Notes: generated by a model from the sequence alone, not told the origin. DNA of 33,598 bases from Candidatus Saccharimonadota bacterium (GCA_009691435.1 SICO01000004.1:1-33598), one strand, 5' to 3'; positions 1-7,113 are shown, counted from the first letter of the stretch. Numbers and translations are program-made.

Positions 1-11
1 AGGAGAAACCA

Positions 12-542
12 ATGTTAAGGCTAAACCAACCGGCCCCAGACTTTAAACTACCGGCTTACCAAAAAGGCATTAAGGGCGACTACCGCGACCTCAGCCTGAA
101 AGACTTCAAGGGCAAATGGATTATTCTGTTTTTTTATCCCCGCGACTTTACCTTTGTCTGCCCGACCGAAATCGAGGGTTTCGCAAAAATGGAGAAGGAT
201 TTCGAAAAAATTAACACCCAAATCCTGGCAGCTAGCACCGATAGCGTATTTTCACACAAAGCTTGGTTTGAGCGAGACCTCAAGGCTGTCGGCTTCCCAA
301 TCGTAGCCGATACAGCCCACTCGCTAACAAAAGATTACGAAATACTCAAAGAAGATAGCGGTGAGGCCGAGCGCGGAACTTTTATTATTGATCCCGAAGG
401 CGACCTGCGTTATGTCGTGATGTCTGATGACAATGTCGGCAGAAGCGTCGAAGAGACAATGCGCGTCGTTAAGGCCCTCCAGACTGGTGGACTTTGCCCG
501 GTCGATTGGGAGCCAGGCGATGCTAACTTGCAAAAGGGATAA
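12..542 (+). CDS. 2-Cys peroxiredoxin (AhpC/TSA family)
   Basis: A thiol peroxidase of 176 aa that reduces hydrogen peroxide or organic peroxides in the cytoplasm. The peroxidatic cysteine is C50 in the motif DFTFVCPTEI, and the resolving cysteine is C162 in the C-terminal GGLCPVDW motif, so this is a typical two-Cys enzyme of the AhpC/Prx1 class, with near-normal length (family about 185-200). A Shine-Dalgarno AGGAG occupies the first bases of the window, 6 bases before the ATG. The next gene starts two bases after the stop, suggesting co-transcription. No AhpF-type reductase is adjacent, so the electron donor (thioredoxin-like or the FNR-like protein at 29607-30341) is not known from this window. 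Confidence 0.95.
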   Translation: MLRLNQPAPDFKLPAYQKGIKGDYRDLSLKDFKGKWIILFFYPRDFTFVCPTEIEGFAKMEKDFEKINTQILAASTDSVFSHKAWFERDLKAVGFPIVADTAHSLTKDYEILKEDSGEAERGTFIIDPEGDLRYVVMSDDNVGRSVEETMRVVKALQTGGLCPVDWEPGDANLQKG

Positions 543-544
543 CA

Positions 545-1264
545 ATGGAAGCTAATAACCCACTTAACAATCCTACGTCAGCTCCATCTGGGCCAAGCCT
601 ACCTAATCCCAGTGCCTTGAATTTAACTCCACCGACCAAAAAGAAGACAGGGCTGATACTAGCAATTGGGTTTGGCATTGGTATTGTCGTTTTGCTCCTA
701 GTGGCTTTAATAGTAGTCTCGGGAAACAGTTCAAAGACCAAAAAAGCCGATCTAGACGCCCAGTATCAAAAAGGACTAACGCAAGGAGTAGCCGACCAAA
801 CCGTAGTATCTAACAATGAACTTTTAGCTCAAGCCTATGTTTATAAGTCACCGCCAGAGTTCGGTAGTTTTGAAATACCTATCCCCAAGCTCTGGAGCTC
901 GGCCGTTGAGCCTAAGCCTACCGATGGCACCATCATAGGCTATGCAGACCCTAACTATATCGATCTAGAATCTGATTTTCATAAGTTCAAGCTTCAATTG
1001 AAAAGGGCTGATTATGATAAAGTCATTAAGGAATATGATGATAAATCTAAAAAAATAGGCAGCAATATCAAAGCTACAGATTTCACGGTATCAGGCATTA
1101 CCGGCCGAAAGTATGTTGGCATCATTGATGATAAAAATAAGCAAAAGAGTGAGGTAGTGATTATCCCACTACGCGAAAAAATTATGATTTTCAGTACAGA
1201 TGACGCCGATAACTATGGCGCTATCTTCGAGGGAATACTGAAGGGCACAAAACTAGTACCTTAA
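545..1264 (+). CDS. membrane-anchored protein, Pro-rich N-terminus, unknown function
   Basis: A 239-aa protein that I do not recognise. The first 30 or so residues are rich in Pro, Asn and Ser. A basic KKKTG stretch then leads into one long transmembrane helix (about residues 36-60, GLILAIGFGIGIVVLLLVAL). The rest, about 175 residues, is predicted to face outward, with no Cys pairs or catalytic motif visible. It starts 2 bases after the peroxiredoxin stop with AAAGGG upstream of the ATG. Its layout (Pro-rich head, membrane anchor, and an external domain with a GRKY/GRKAY segment followed by short beta strands) resembles the protein at 32516-33412, so the two may be divergent members of one surface-protein family; this is inference. 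Confidence 0.8.
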   Translation: MEANNPLNNPTSAPSGPSLPNPSALNLTPPTKKKTGLILAIGFGIGIVVLLLVALIVVSGNSSKTKKADLDAQYQKGLTQGVADQTVVSNNELLAQAYVYKSPPEFGSFEIPIPKLWSSAVEPKPTDGTIIGYADPNYIDLESDFHKFKLQLKRADYDKVIKEYDDKSKKIGSNIKATDFTVSGITGRKYVGIIDDKNKQKSEVVIIPLREKIMIFSTDDADNYGAIFEGILKGTKLVP

Positions 1265-1297
1265 GTATCTTATGCTTGCCCTCATAGCTAGCATGCC

Positions 1298-1303
1298 TAT
1301 AAG
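1298..1303 (+). promoter_or_regulatory. -10 box close to the start of the kinase-like gene
   Basis: TATAAG ends 9 bases before the ATG at 1313, predicting a transcript with about 2-3 untranslated bases. It overlaps an imperfect hairpin: ATCTTAT at 1267-1273 can pair with ATAAGAT at 1299-1305, with an inner ATGC/GCAT pairing. No Shine-Dalgarno site is present. Confidence 0.45.
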
Positions 1304-1312
1304 ATTGTAGGT

Positions 1313-1939
1313 ATGCTGTTTGACTATAACTATTTTAATTTTGTTCTGGCAGAATTAGTCGGCCGCATAGCCTCTGACCAACTCATTATTGAAGATACTC
1401 TAAAGCCCCGCCCAGCCTGTAAGCTTAGCTCGAAATTAATAAAATCGCTCTCAAAGCGTAATAAATTTAATGTTGACCTCCTAAGTCAACTGCTGTTTAT
1501 CGGTAGGGAAATGGACGATTTTGATATTACAACAGCTAACCTACTAGAAGCCATTATATTGGCTAAGTCTGCCCTACAGACTGTTGATATCAAGCTTAAT
1601 ACCAGCCGTGTTAAGCCACTAGTGGATGTGATAGGGGAAGCAAGGGTCCTATCTGCAATTATACGTATGACCCTAGATATAATAATTCTCGATGACCTAT
1701 CAATTAGCGTGCTAGAGATGTCCTTAAGGCGCAGAGGAGATTTTGTAACTCTACGCATTGCTGCTCCCAAAATAGCTACTACTGCTAGTTTCACAAAAGA
1801 TATCCTAGAATTTATTGATAAACTTATCAAGAATTATGGCGGTAACATAAAATTCGTTAATTCTGCCAGCCAGCGCCTAGTGTTTATTCGCATGAGATTG
1901 TCTAATCAGATACCACTCCTGTACAATAAAAAGATATGA
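1313..1939 (+). CDS. degenerate histidine-kinase-like protein
   Basis: A 208-aa protein with no strong motif. The second half has the rhythm of a GHKL ATPase domain: a segment at about 103-125 (VIGEARVLSAIIRMTLDIII) sits where a kinase has the N-box helix, then two beta strands, and the end KNYGGNIKFVNSASQRLVFI matches the usual 'hGG.i...s..g..f.i.l' ending of HATPase domains. The catalytic Asn and the G1/G2 glycine boxes are absent, so ATP binding is unlikely. It overlaps the following response regulator by four bases (ATGA), which supports a signalling role, perhaps as a phosphotransfer or scaffold partner. The identification is inference from pattern and neighbour. Confidence 0.5.
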   Translation: MLFDYNYFNFVLAELVGRIASDQLIIEDTLKPRPACKLSSKLIKSLSKRNKFNVDLLSQLLFIGREMDDFDITTANLLEAIILAKSALQTVDIKLNTSRVKPLVDVIGEARVLSAIIRMTLDIIILDDLSISVLEMSLRRRGDFVTLRIAAPKIATTASFTKDILEFIDKLIKNYGGNIKFVNSASQRLVFIRMRLSNQIPLLYNKKI

Positions 1940-2319
1940 GCCAATCCGTATTGATAGTTGAAGATGATAGATTATTGGCAGAGGTTTATCAAAAATCCCT
2001 ACGAGCCGAAGGCATTAAATCTGTTGTGACGTACGATTTTACGGGCGCCATAGCAAAGTTTAAGTCCAGCCAGCACTGGTTAGTTGTTTTAGATATTATG
2101 TTAGCTGATAAAAATGGCTTCGAATTATTAAAGAGCCTGAGGCGACAGCCAGGAGGTAATCGTTTCGCGGTATTGGTAGTTAGCGGTATGGCCACCAATG
2201 TGCTGAGTATTAACAAGGAAGTGATGGTTGCCCTAAATATTATTGGTGTCTATACCAAGAGTCAGTTTTCGATAGCGCAGTTTGTGCAGTTAGTAAAATC
2301 TCGTAGCAGGCAAATGTGA
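1936..2319 (+). CDS. single-domain response regulator (REC only)
   Basis: A 127-aa receiver domain without an output domain. Acidic pocket residues are D10 and D11, the phospho-acceptor is D53 in VVLDIM, the switch Ser is in VVSG, and the conserved Lys is in YTKS, so the catalytic set is complete. It overlaps the kinase-like gene upstream by 4 bases and the recO start downstream by 4 bases (GTGA), so the three are translationally coupled. Such stand-alone receivers act by protein-protein contact or phospho-relay. Its cognate kinase could be the one at 27904-29565, but nothing in the sequence proves this. Confidence 0.85.
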   Translation: MSQSVLIVEDDRLLAEVYQKSLRAEGIKSVVTYDFTGAIAKFKSSQHWLVVLDIMLADKNGFELLKSLRRQPGGNRFAVLVVSGMATNVLSINKEVMVALNIIGVYTKSQFSIAQFVQLVKSRSRQM

Positions 2320-3053
2320 AACAGCTAGAGATCACTGGCTTTATAGTGGGGCGCATAAGCCTCAAGGATACCGATAAGATAATCACAGTGTTCTCTAAAG
2401 AGCAGGGGAAAATTAGTTTTATTGCTAAGGGGATTAAAAAACCAACTGCTAAATTACAGTCACATATGGAACCATTAGTAGAGACTAAATTTCGAGTATT
2501 AGCTAGCGCTAAGCTGCCGATAGTGGTAGCTGCCAGAGCGATTGGCAAGAACCAGTATAGCTCAAAGACCATAGAGATTAACATTAGTGGCCTACTACTG
2601 ACTGAAGTTGTAGGGATGGTAATAGTCGAACAAATGCCCAACGCCGTGCTTTATCGCACCTACCGGCAAGCCTTAGCTGATATTGCTTCATCCAGCAAGA
2701 CATCATTAATGCTGGGCTATGCACTTTTGGGCATTATGCAGGCATCTGGGATTGCACCTAATATTCAATTGCGAGAGGGGGTCAGCCGATATTATTTTAA
2801 TTTTTCAGAAGGTTCTTTAGACAGTTCAAGGGTAGGCCACGACAGCACGATTATGAACACTCAAGTGGCTAAGCTCTGGAAAGTTTGCTTAGAGCACCAC
2901 AAGTCAACAGTTAGAAGGCTAGATGTTAATGATCAAATATTGTCAGAGTCACTCAATTTGTTACTAGATTTCTTGCAGTATAGCTTAGAGCGCAAGATTA
3001 AAGCAGTTAAGGTCTTGAGTACAAGCACAAACCTTTTGCAGGCTGGTAGGTAG
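2316..3053 (+). CDS. recO: DNA repair protein RecO
   Basis: RecO (245 aa) anneals single strands and helps RecR load RecA in the RecFOR gap-repair pathway. The N-terminal OB-fold signature is visible: GFIVGRISLKDTDKIITVFSKEQGK and then IAKGIKKP, equivalent to the usual 'R..ge.d.lvtlfT...G....vakGarr' pattern; a helical C-terminal domain follows. Only one Cys is present (in KVCLEHH), so the four-Cys zinc knuckle found in many RecO proteins is absent. The start codon is GTG overlapping the TGA of the response regulator; no in-frame ATG lies near it. Confidence 0.85.
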   Translation: MKQLEITGFIVGRISLKDTDKIITVFSKEQGKISFIAKGIKKPTAKLQSHMEPLVETKFRVLASAKLPIVVAARAIGKNQYSSKTIEINISGLLLTEVVGMVIVEQMPNAVLYRTYRQALADIASSSKTSLMLGYALLGIMQASGIAPNIQLREGVSRYYFNFSEGSLDSSRVGHDSTIMNTQVAKLWKVCLEHHKSTVRRLDVNDQILSESLNLLLDFLQYSLERKIKAVKVLSTSTNLLQAGR

Positions 3054-3059
3054 CTAAGG

Positions 3060-3065
3060 TATAAT
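3060..3065 (+). promoter_or_regulatory. -10 box predicting a leaderless glyS transcript
   Basis: A perfect TATAAT lies immediately after recO, with only 6 bases between it and the glyS ATG at 3072. Transcription normally starts about 7 bases after the -10 box, i.e. at the ATG itself. There is no Shine-Dalgarno site in the remaining 6 bases. Confidence 0.65.
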
Positions 3066-3071
3066 AAAAAC

Positions 3072-4448
3072 ATGAAGCAAAAGGACAATAAAACTTCAAA
3101 ATTATCTGTAGACGAGTTAACTAGTTACGCCAAGAGGCGTGGCTTTGTGTTTCAGGCTAGTGAAATATACGGCGGCTTATCTGGTTTTTGGGATTATGGT
3201 CCTTATGGTGTGGAACTTATTAATAACCTTAAACAGGCCTGGTGGAAGACCTTTGTATATAATAATTTTAATATCTTTGGTTTAGATAGCGCTATTATTC
3301 AAAACCCAAAACTATGGGAGGCAAGCGGCCATGTCGCTGGCTTTGCAGACCCTATGATTGACTGTAAGGCGTGTAAACATCGCTTTAGGGCCGATCATGT
3401 TGCTGGCACTGACAGTGCCAACCTCAAAGAGCTAGAAACTGCGATACTAGACAAAGCTTGCCCGCAGTGTGATGCCAAGGGCTCCTTTACTAAACCTAGG
3501 CAATTCAATATGATGCTTACAACCCATGTTGGGCCAGCAGAAGATGATGCCACCCTAACTTATCTGCGACCCGAAACAGCAGGGAGTATTTATACCAATT
3601 ATGAAAACGTACGCGAAACTATTCGTGGCAAAATTCCTTTTGGGATAGCGCAAATTGGTAAGGCTTTTCGCAATGAGATTACTCCTAGAGATTTTATTTT
3701 TCGCACTAGGGAACTGGAACAGATGGAAATGCAGTATTTTATCCACCCCGATACTAGCAAGGATGAATATGAGAAGTGGCGTGAATATACCTGGAAATTT
3801 TTGACTGAAGTCGTAGGCCTTAATAAATCTAACATGAGCTGGCATCAGCATGGCGAGGGCGAAAAAGCCCACTATGCATCAGCTGCACATGATGTTTATT
3901 ATAATTTCCCACATGGCAACAAGGAATTGGCTGGTATCCATGATAGATCTAGCTATGACCTAAAGAGCCATAGCAAGGCGAGCGGCAAAGACCTTAGTTA
4001 TTTTGACGATTTAACCAATAAGCGTTATGTTCCTCACGTTATAGAGTCTTCAATGGGCGTAGGGCGGCTATTTATCGCCGCATTAACGGAGGCCTATACC
4101 GTGGAGCAAGTTAATGGCGAGGAAAGGATAGTACTTAAATTAAAACCCCAGCTAGCCCCTGTGAAGGTAGCTATTTTGCCACTCAGCAAAAAACTAGAAC
4201 TTTCTAAGCTAGCAAAAAGTATATTCACTGATATTGCTGGTGAGTATAATGTTGAGTACGATGAGACCCAGAGCATTGGCAAGCGCTATCGCCGTCAGGA
4301 CGAAATTGGCACCCCTTACTGCGTCACGATAGATTTTGATAGTATTCATGACCAAGCTGTGACCCTCCGTGAACGCGACACGATGGCGCAAGAGCGTATC
4401 AAAATAAGTGAGCTCAAAGCTTACCTCGCAAAAAAACTTGCCAGCTAG
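3072..4448 (+). CDS. glyS: glycyl-tRNA synthetase, homodimeric type
   Basis: Charges tRNA-Gly; class II synthetase of the alpha2 (archaeal/eukaryotic-like, GlyQS) type, 458 aa. Visible elements are the N-terminal KRRGFVFQASEIYGG...WDYGPYG signature, a zinc-knuckle-like set C98/C101 and C130/C133 in the insertion, motif 2 (FRNEITPRDFIFRTRELEQ), the tRNA/amino-acid pocket (MEMQYF), motif 3 (GVGRLFIA) and a C-terminal anticodon-binding domain from about residue 360. Length matches the family. It follows recO by 18 bases but has its own -10 box. Its stop is 4 bases from the stop of the convergent VIT gene, with no terminator hairpin between them. Confidence 0.95.
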   Translation: MKQKDNKTSKLSVDELTSYAKRRGFVFQASEIYGGLSGFWDYGPYGVELINNLKQAWWKTFVYNNFNIFGLDSAIIQNPKLWEASGHVAGFADPMIDCKACKHRFRADHVAGTDSANLKELETAILDKACPQCDAKGSFTKPRQFNMMLTTHVGPAEDDATLTYLRPETAGSIYTNYENVRETIRGKIPFGIAQIGKAFRNEITPRDFIFRTRELEQMEMQYFIHPDTSKDEYEKWREYTWKFLTEVVGLNKSNMSWHQHGEGEKAHYASAAHDVYYNFPHGNKELAGIHDRSSYDLKSHSKASGKDLSYFDDLTNKRYVPHVIESSMGVGRLFIAALTEAYTVEQVNGEERIVLKLKPQLAPVKVAILPLSKKLELSKLAKSIFTDIAGEYNVEYDETQSIGKRYRRQDEIGTPYCVTIDFDSIHDQAVTLRERDTMAQERIKISELKAYLAKKLAS

Positions 4449-4452
4449 CTAT

Positions 4453-4950
4453 TTAGACCTTAAAAGTTACCCCGATTATTAGGCCGATACCGGTTGCGAT
4501 ACCGCCTACTATCAAGACCTCAGCCGCACCTCTGAGGCGACTTTTATGGGTTAATTTGCCTTTCAATATCCCTAGCGCTATTAACCCGAGTAGGGCTAGG
4601 CCAATACTGACCGGGATAGCTCTCATGTAGGGCCATATTAGGTATGGCAATAGTAGTATTACGCCAACTACAATATATGCAACAAAAATTAAGAGGGCAC
4701 TTATTAGAGGGTTAGCTGGTAGTTTTTCTTTTATAACAGCCTCCTCGGTCTCCTCGCTAATAAACTCACTAGCAGCCATTGATGTTGATGATACGGAGAT
4801 AATTACTAGAGCAGTTAGTAGTATCAAAGATTTGCTGCCGGCACCTATGGCGACACCTGCTAGGACTCCTGTCGTTGATATTAAGCTATCTTCAATACCG
4901 AAAAACAAACTATGGACGTAACCGCCAGATATTTTTTTATTATGTCTCAT
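4453..4950 (-). CDS. VIT/CCC1 family transporter (iron/manganese)
   Basis: A 165-aa integral membrane protein of the VIT1/CCC1/nodulin-21 family, which moves Fe(II) or Mn(II) out of the cytosol. Evidence: the N-terminal FFGIEDSLISTTGVLAGVA, matching the family's 'G..DGl.s.fglvaGva', then SMAASEFIS at the end of helix 2 (family 'SMaageyis'), an acidic cytoplasmic segment (SEETEEAVIKEK) corresponding to a shortened metal-binding domain, and three more helices ending GGIATGIGLIIG. Five membrane segments in all. It is shorter than plant VIT (about 240) but similar to small bacterial members. Convergent with glyS. Confidence 0.8.
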   Translation of the reverse strand: MRHNKKISGGYVHSLFFGIEDSLISTTGVLAGVAIGAGSKSLILLTALVIISVSSTSMAASEFISEETEEAVIKEKLPANPLISALLIFVAYIVVGVILLLPYLIWPYMRAIPVSIGLALLGLIALGILKGKLTHKSRLRGAAEVLIVGGIATGIGLIIGVTFKV

Positions 4951-4956
4951 TCTTAC

Positions 4957-4965
4957 ATTATAGCA
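4957..4965 (-). promoter_or_regulatory. extended -10 promoter of the VIT gene, leaderless
   Basis: On the minus strand TGCTATAAT (extended -10) is followed by 6 bases and then the ATG at 4950, so the predicted transcript starts at the start codon. A copy of the MraZ-box-like octamer GTGGGTAA lies at 4978-4985 near the -35 position. Confidence 0.65.
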
Positions 4966-5055
4966 AATTTTTTTAGTGTGGGTAATTCGTTTTTTGTTCG
5001 CCTAAATGTCCAGGGTTATTGTTATATAAAACATTAAAAAACTACACTAAAACCC

Positions 5056-5110
5056 TTTACAGTGGGTAGTGAAGTGGAGTACAATGGTTCTAGTGGGTAA
5101 AAGTGGGTAA
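5056..5110 (+). promoter_or_regulatory. mraZ promoter with MraZ-box array
   Basis: TTTACA (5056-5061), an 18-base spacer and TACAAT (5080-5085) form a sigma-70-type promoter, predicting a transcript from about 5092. Superimposed are GTGGGTA boxes at 5062, 5093 and 5103, with weaker GTGGAGT at 5074 and ATGGTTC at 5084, i.e. spacings of 12, 10, 9 and 10 bases, about one helical turn each. In characterised bacteria MraZ binds tandem TGGGN repeats spaced 10 bases upstream of its own gene, so autoregulation is expected. Confidence 0.8.
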
Positions 5111-5124
5111 CAAAAAGAGCAACA

Positions 5125-5475
5125 ATGGATTACTTCGAACGAAAATTAGATGAGAAAAACAGGCTTACAATTCCAAGTGAATTGCAAAGTGAACTAGGCA
5201 ACGAAGTAGTAGTCACACAAGGCTTCGGCCACTATCTGCACCTTTATTCCAAAATTGTTTGGGACGGCGAGATGGAAGATGCTTTATCGGGGGACATTCT
5301 AGATGAGGCTAAAGCTGATTTGAATGTTAAATTCCGTATCGGCAAGTCTACCTCAAAGCTTGATTCTAAACAGGGAAGAGTTACTTTAGAAGCCCACCAG
5401 ATGGCTCTACTAGGGAATGTGCGTAATGTTGCGCTGGTTCGTGCCGGCAAGTATTGGCGCATTATACCCGGGTAG
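5125..5475 (+). CDS. mraZ: transcriptional regulator MraZ
   Basis: A DNA-binding protein of 116 aa with two SpoVT/AbrB-like halves; it heads and regulates the division and cell-wall cluster. The N-terminal half has YFERKLDEKNRLTIPSEL (family 'ldeKGRl.iP..fr', here KNR instead of KGR), and the second half has STSKLDSKQGRVTLEAHQM (the second 'lD..GRi.lp..l'). It is shorter than E. coli MraZ (152). The start is fixed by the position 40 bases after the -10 box, with only a weak AAAGAG as ribosome site. The operator boxes upstream strongly support the call. Confidence 0.9.
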   Translation: MDYFERKLDEKNRLTIPSELQSELGNEVVVTQGFGHYLHLYSKIVWDGEMEDALSGDILDEAKADLNVKFRIGKSTSKLDSKQGRVTLEAHQMALLGNVRNVALVRAGKYWRIIPG

Positions 5476-5606
5476 ATTTATTTGGTGGACTTATAAACAA
5501 AGCCTGATCCTTAACAAAAATAAAAATAAAAATACAAAGTCAACTATTCGGCAGTCAGTGAGCGTTTCTGGAGGGTGACGCTTAATAAAAGATTCCCTAG
5601 TATCTT
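5476..5606 (+). other. mraZ-rsmH spacer, first half
   Basis: No gene is convincing here. It contains an A-rich tract of AAAAAT units (about 5514-5534) like those at about 5710-5730, 6646-6676 and 6758-6775, and a small stem AGCGT/ACGCT (5561-5582). A GGAGG at 5570-5574 touches GTG at 5575; that GTG could begin a 12-codon leader whose TGA overlaps the ATG at 5607 (ATGA), but the spacing is too short for a normal ribosome site. Confidence 0.4.
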
Positions 5607-5753
5607 ATGAAAAAATATAAAACTCCACCTCACAAACTAAACAAGGACTTATCTAAGTCCTTACCACATAGTAGTTCAGGCGCCACTCAAGGCCCTGAAC
5701 TTATTAACCAAAAAATAAAAATAAAAATAAACAGCTGGCTGCTGGATAGGTGA
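5607..5753 (+). CDS. possible 48-aa peptide before rsmH
   Basis: An ATG-to-TGA frame of 48 codons (starting MKKYKTPPHKLNK, ending NSWLLDR) fills the gap before rsmH. Its TGA lies inside the AGGTGA ribosome site of rsmH, as expected for coupled translation, but there is no Shine-Dalgarno site before its own ATG and I recognise no homology. The same stretch can form two RNA stems: a 9-bp inverted repeat at 5643-5662 and a 9-bp bulged stem at 5675-5699, and its KIKIKI segment is simply the translated A-rich tract. It may therefore be a structured leader rather than a gene. Confidence 0.35.
   Translation: MKKYKTPPHKLNKDLSKSLPHSSSGATQGPELINQKIKIKINSWLLDR
5643..5699 (+). repeat. two tandem inverted repeats in the rsmH leader
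   Basis: AAGGACTTA/TAAGTCCTT (5643-5662, two-base centre) is a perfect inverted repeat. The second, TTCAGG-C-GCC / GGC-CCTGAA (5675-5699), has a single bulged C and a 6-base loop. Neither is followed by a T run on either strand, so they are not terminators; they could be regulatory RNA stems. Confidence 0.5.
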
Positions 5754-5761
5754 CCTTGACA

Positions 5762-6658
5762 ATGAAATTACATAAACCAGTATTGTTAGAAGAAACTCTC
5801 AAACTACTAGATATCAAGAGTGGTGAGGTAGTTATCGATTTAACAGCAGGATACGGAGGACACGCCGAGGAGATCTTAGGTCTCCTGGGGGTTAATGGCC
5901 GATTAATCTTAGTCGATAGAGACCTAGAGGCAATTAGCGCGTTGAGAAGTAAGTTTCAGGCTTACTCTAATGTAGAATTCCTACATAGCAACTTCCTAGA
6001 CTTGAATTGGAGTAAAGTTGGTAAAGCTGATAGGATTTTGATGGATTTAGGGGTATCATCTCCTCAGCTGGATCAGCCACAGCGGGGCTTTAGCTTCAGT
6101 AAAGAAGCCAAGCTAGATATGAGAATGGACCAAAGCCAAGCCTTAAGCGCGAGCCAGGTAGTTAATGAGTACACCGAGGAAGACCTAGCAAACCTAATAT
6201 ACCAATTTGGCGAGGAACCAAGGTCTAGGCAAATAGCCAGGGCGATTGTAACCCAAAGAGAAGTCTCGCCGATTGAAACTACCAAACAATTAGCCGATAT
6301 AGTTAGCAAGTGCTTGCCTGCAAACCCTAGGGTCCATCCCGCTACCAGAACCTTTCAGGCCATTAGAATCTTGGTCAACCAAGAACTCGAAAACCTTACT
6401 AAGACTCTTCCGCAGGCTACCAGGCACCTTAATGAAAATGGCCGGTTGGCGGTTATCAGCTTCCATAGCCTTGAGGATAGAATAGTAAAGCAGTATTTTA
6501 AGGCAATTGTGACCCCCGTCAAAGACATAGTAACTGGCAATGTAATATCTTCACCAAACTTTAGGCTGATTAATAAGAAGCCTATTAAGGGATCAATTAA
6601 CGATAACAACCCACGGGCTCGTAGTGCTAAATTACGACTCGTCGAAAAAATAAAATAA
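5762..6658 (+). CDS. rsmH: 16S rRNA (cytosine-1402-N4)-methyltransferase RsmH
   Basis: RsmH (MraW), 298 aa, transfers a methyl group from S-adenosylmethionine to C1402 in the ribosomal decoding centre. Visible signatures are MKLHKPVLLEETL at the start, the SAM motif IDLTAGYGGHAE (about 25-36), DLGVSSPQLDQPQRGFSF (about 97-114), LDMRMD, ISFHSLEDRIVK near the C-terminus and the terminal NPRARSAKLRLVEK tail. The ATG at 5762 is preferred over the in-frame GTG at 5750 because AGGTGA lies 8 bases upstream and the protein then begins exactly at the conserved MKLHKPVL. It lies in the dcw order mraZ-rsmH-ftsL. Confidence 0.95.
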   Translation: MKLHKPVLLEETLKLLDIKSGEVVIDLTAGYGGHAEEILGLLGVNGRLILVDRDLEAISALRSKFQAYSNVEFLHSNFLDLNWSKVGKADRILMDLGVSSPQLDQPQRGFSFSKEAKLDMRMDQSQALSASQVVNEYTEEDLANLIYQFGEEPRSRQIARAIVTQREVSPIETTKQLADIVSKCLPANPRVHPATRTFQAIRILVNQELENLTKTLPQATRHLNENGRLAVISFHSLEDRIVKQYFKAIVTPVKDIVTGNVISSPNFRLINKKPIKGSINDNNPRARSAKLRLVEKIK

Positions 6659-6683
6659 ATAAAAATAAAAAGGAGTCTATACC

Positions 6684-6749
6684 ATGAGTATCAAAGTTAA
6701 AGATCAATCTCCCCGCGCTCGAAAATTAAAAGTACGCATAGTTAAATAG
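6684..6749 (+). CDS. 21-aa minigene resembling the RsmH C-terminal tail
   Basis: A 21-codon basic peptide between rsmH and ftsL with a strong ribosome site (AAAAAGGAG, 7 bases before ATG). Its C-terminus, DQSPRARKLKVRIVK, mirrors the end of RsmH, DNNPRARSAKLRLVEKIK. The DNA around it is also duplicated: both copies are followed by an A-rich tract leading into GGAG and the next start codon. It therefore looks like a tandem duplication of the rsmH 3' end plus spacer that kept, or gained, a start codon. Whether the peptide has a function (for example mimicking the RsmH tail) or is only a spacer remnant is unknown. Confidence 0.6.
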   Translation: MSIKVKDQSPRARKLKVRIVK

Positions 6750-6786
6750 TTCAAGTTAAAAAAAATAAAAAAAGGAGCCTTTCGGA

Positions 6787-7113
6787 ATGTCTACAGCAGC
6801 AATGTCATTGCGCAAAAATCAGAATATAGTTAGGAACAAAATCAAAATTCAGTCTGGGCCAATTACTGCAGTGCTGATGTTGGTAATGCTAGTGGTATTG
6901 CTAGGATTGATGTATCTTAATCAAGTGACTAAAACATCAACTTTCAATTACAAAATATCTAATCTCGAGCGTAAGCAGAGTGGGCTACAAGTTACGAAGG
7001 ATAATCTGAGCATAGATGCCGCACGCCTGCAGTCAATTGCTGTGGCTAAGCAAGCTGCCGAGTCCGCAAAGTTAGAACCGATTAAAACCGTTTCCTACAC
7101 GACTGCTCGCTAG
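6787..7113 (+). CDS. ftsL: FtsL-like septum protein
   Basis: A bitopic membrane protein of 108 aa: a basic cytoplasmic head (to about residue 25), one transmembrane helix (about 26-46, ITAVLMLVMLVVLLGLMYL) and an extracellular helical coiled coil of about 45 residues. This is the architecture and length of FtsL/DivIC, which bind each other and FtsQ and activate FtsWI at the septum. Sequence alone cannot separate FtsL from DivIC; its place between rsmH and the transpeptidase gene says FtsL. AAAAAGGAG upstream is a strong ribosome site. Confidence 0.8.
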   Translation: MSTAAMSLRKNQNIVRNKIKIQSGPITAVLMLVMLVVLLGLMYLNQVTKTSTFNYKISNLERKQSGLQVTKDNLSIDAARLQSIAVAKQAAESAKLEPIKTVSYTTAR

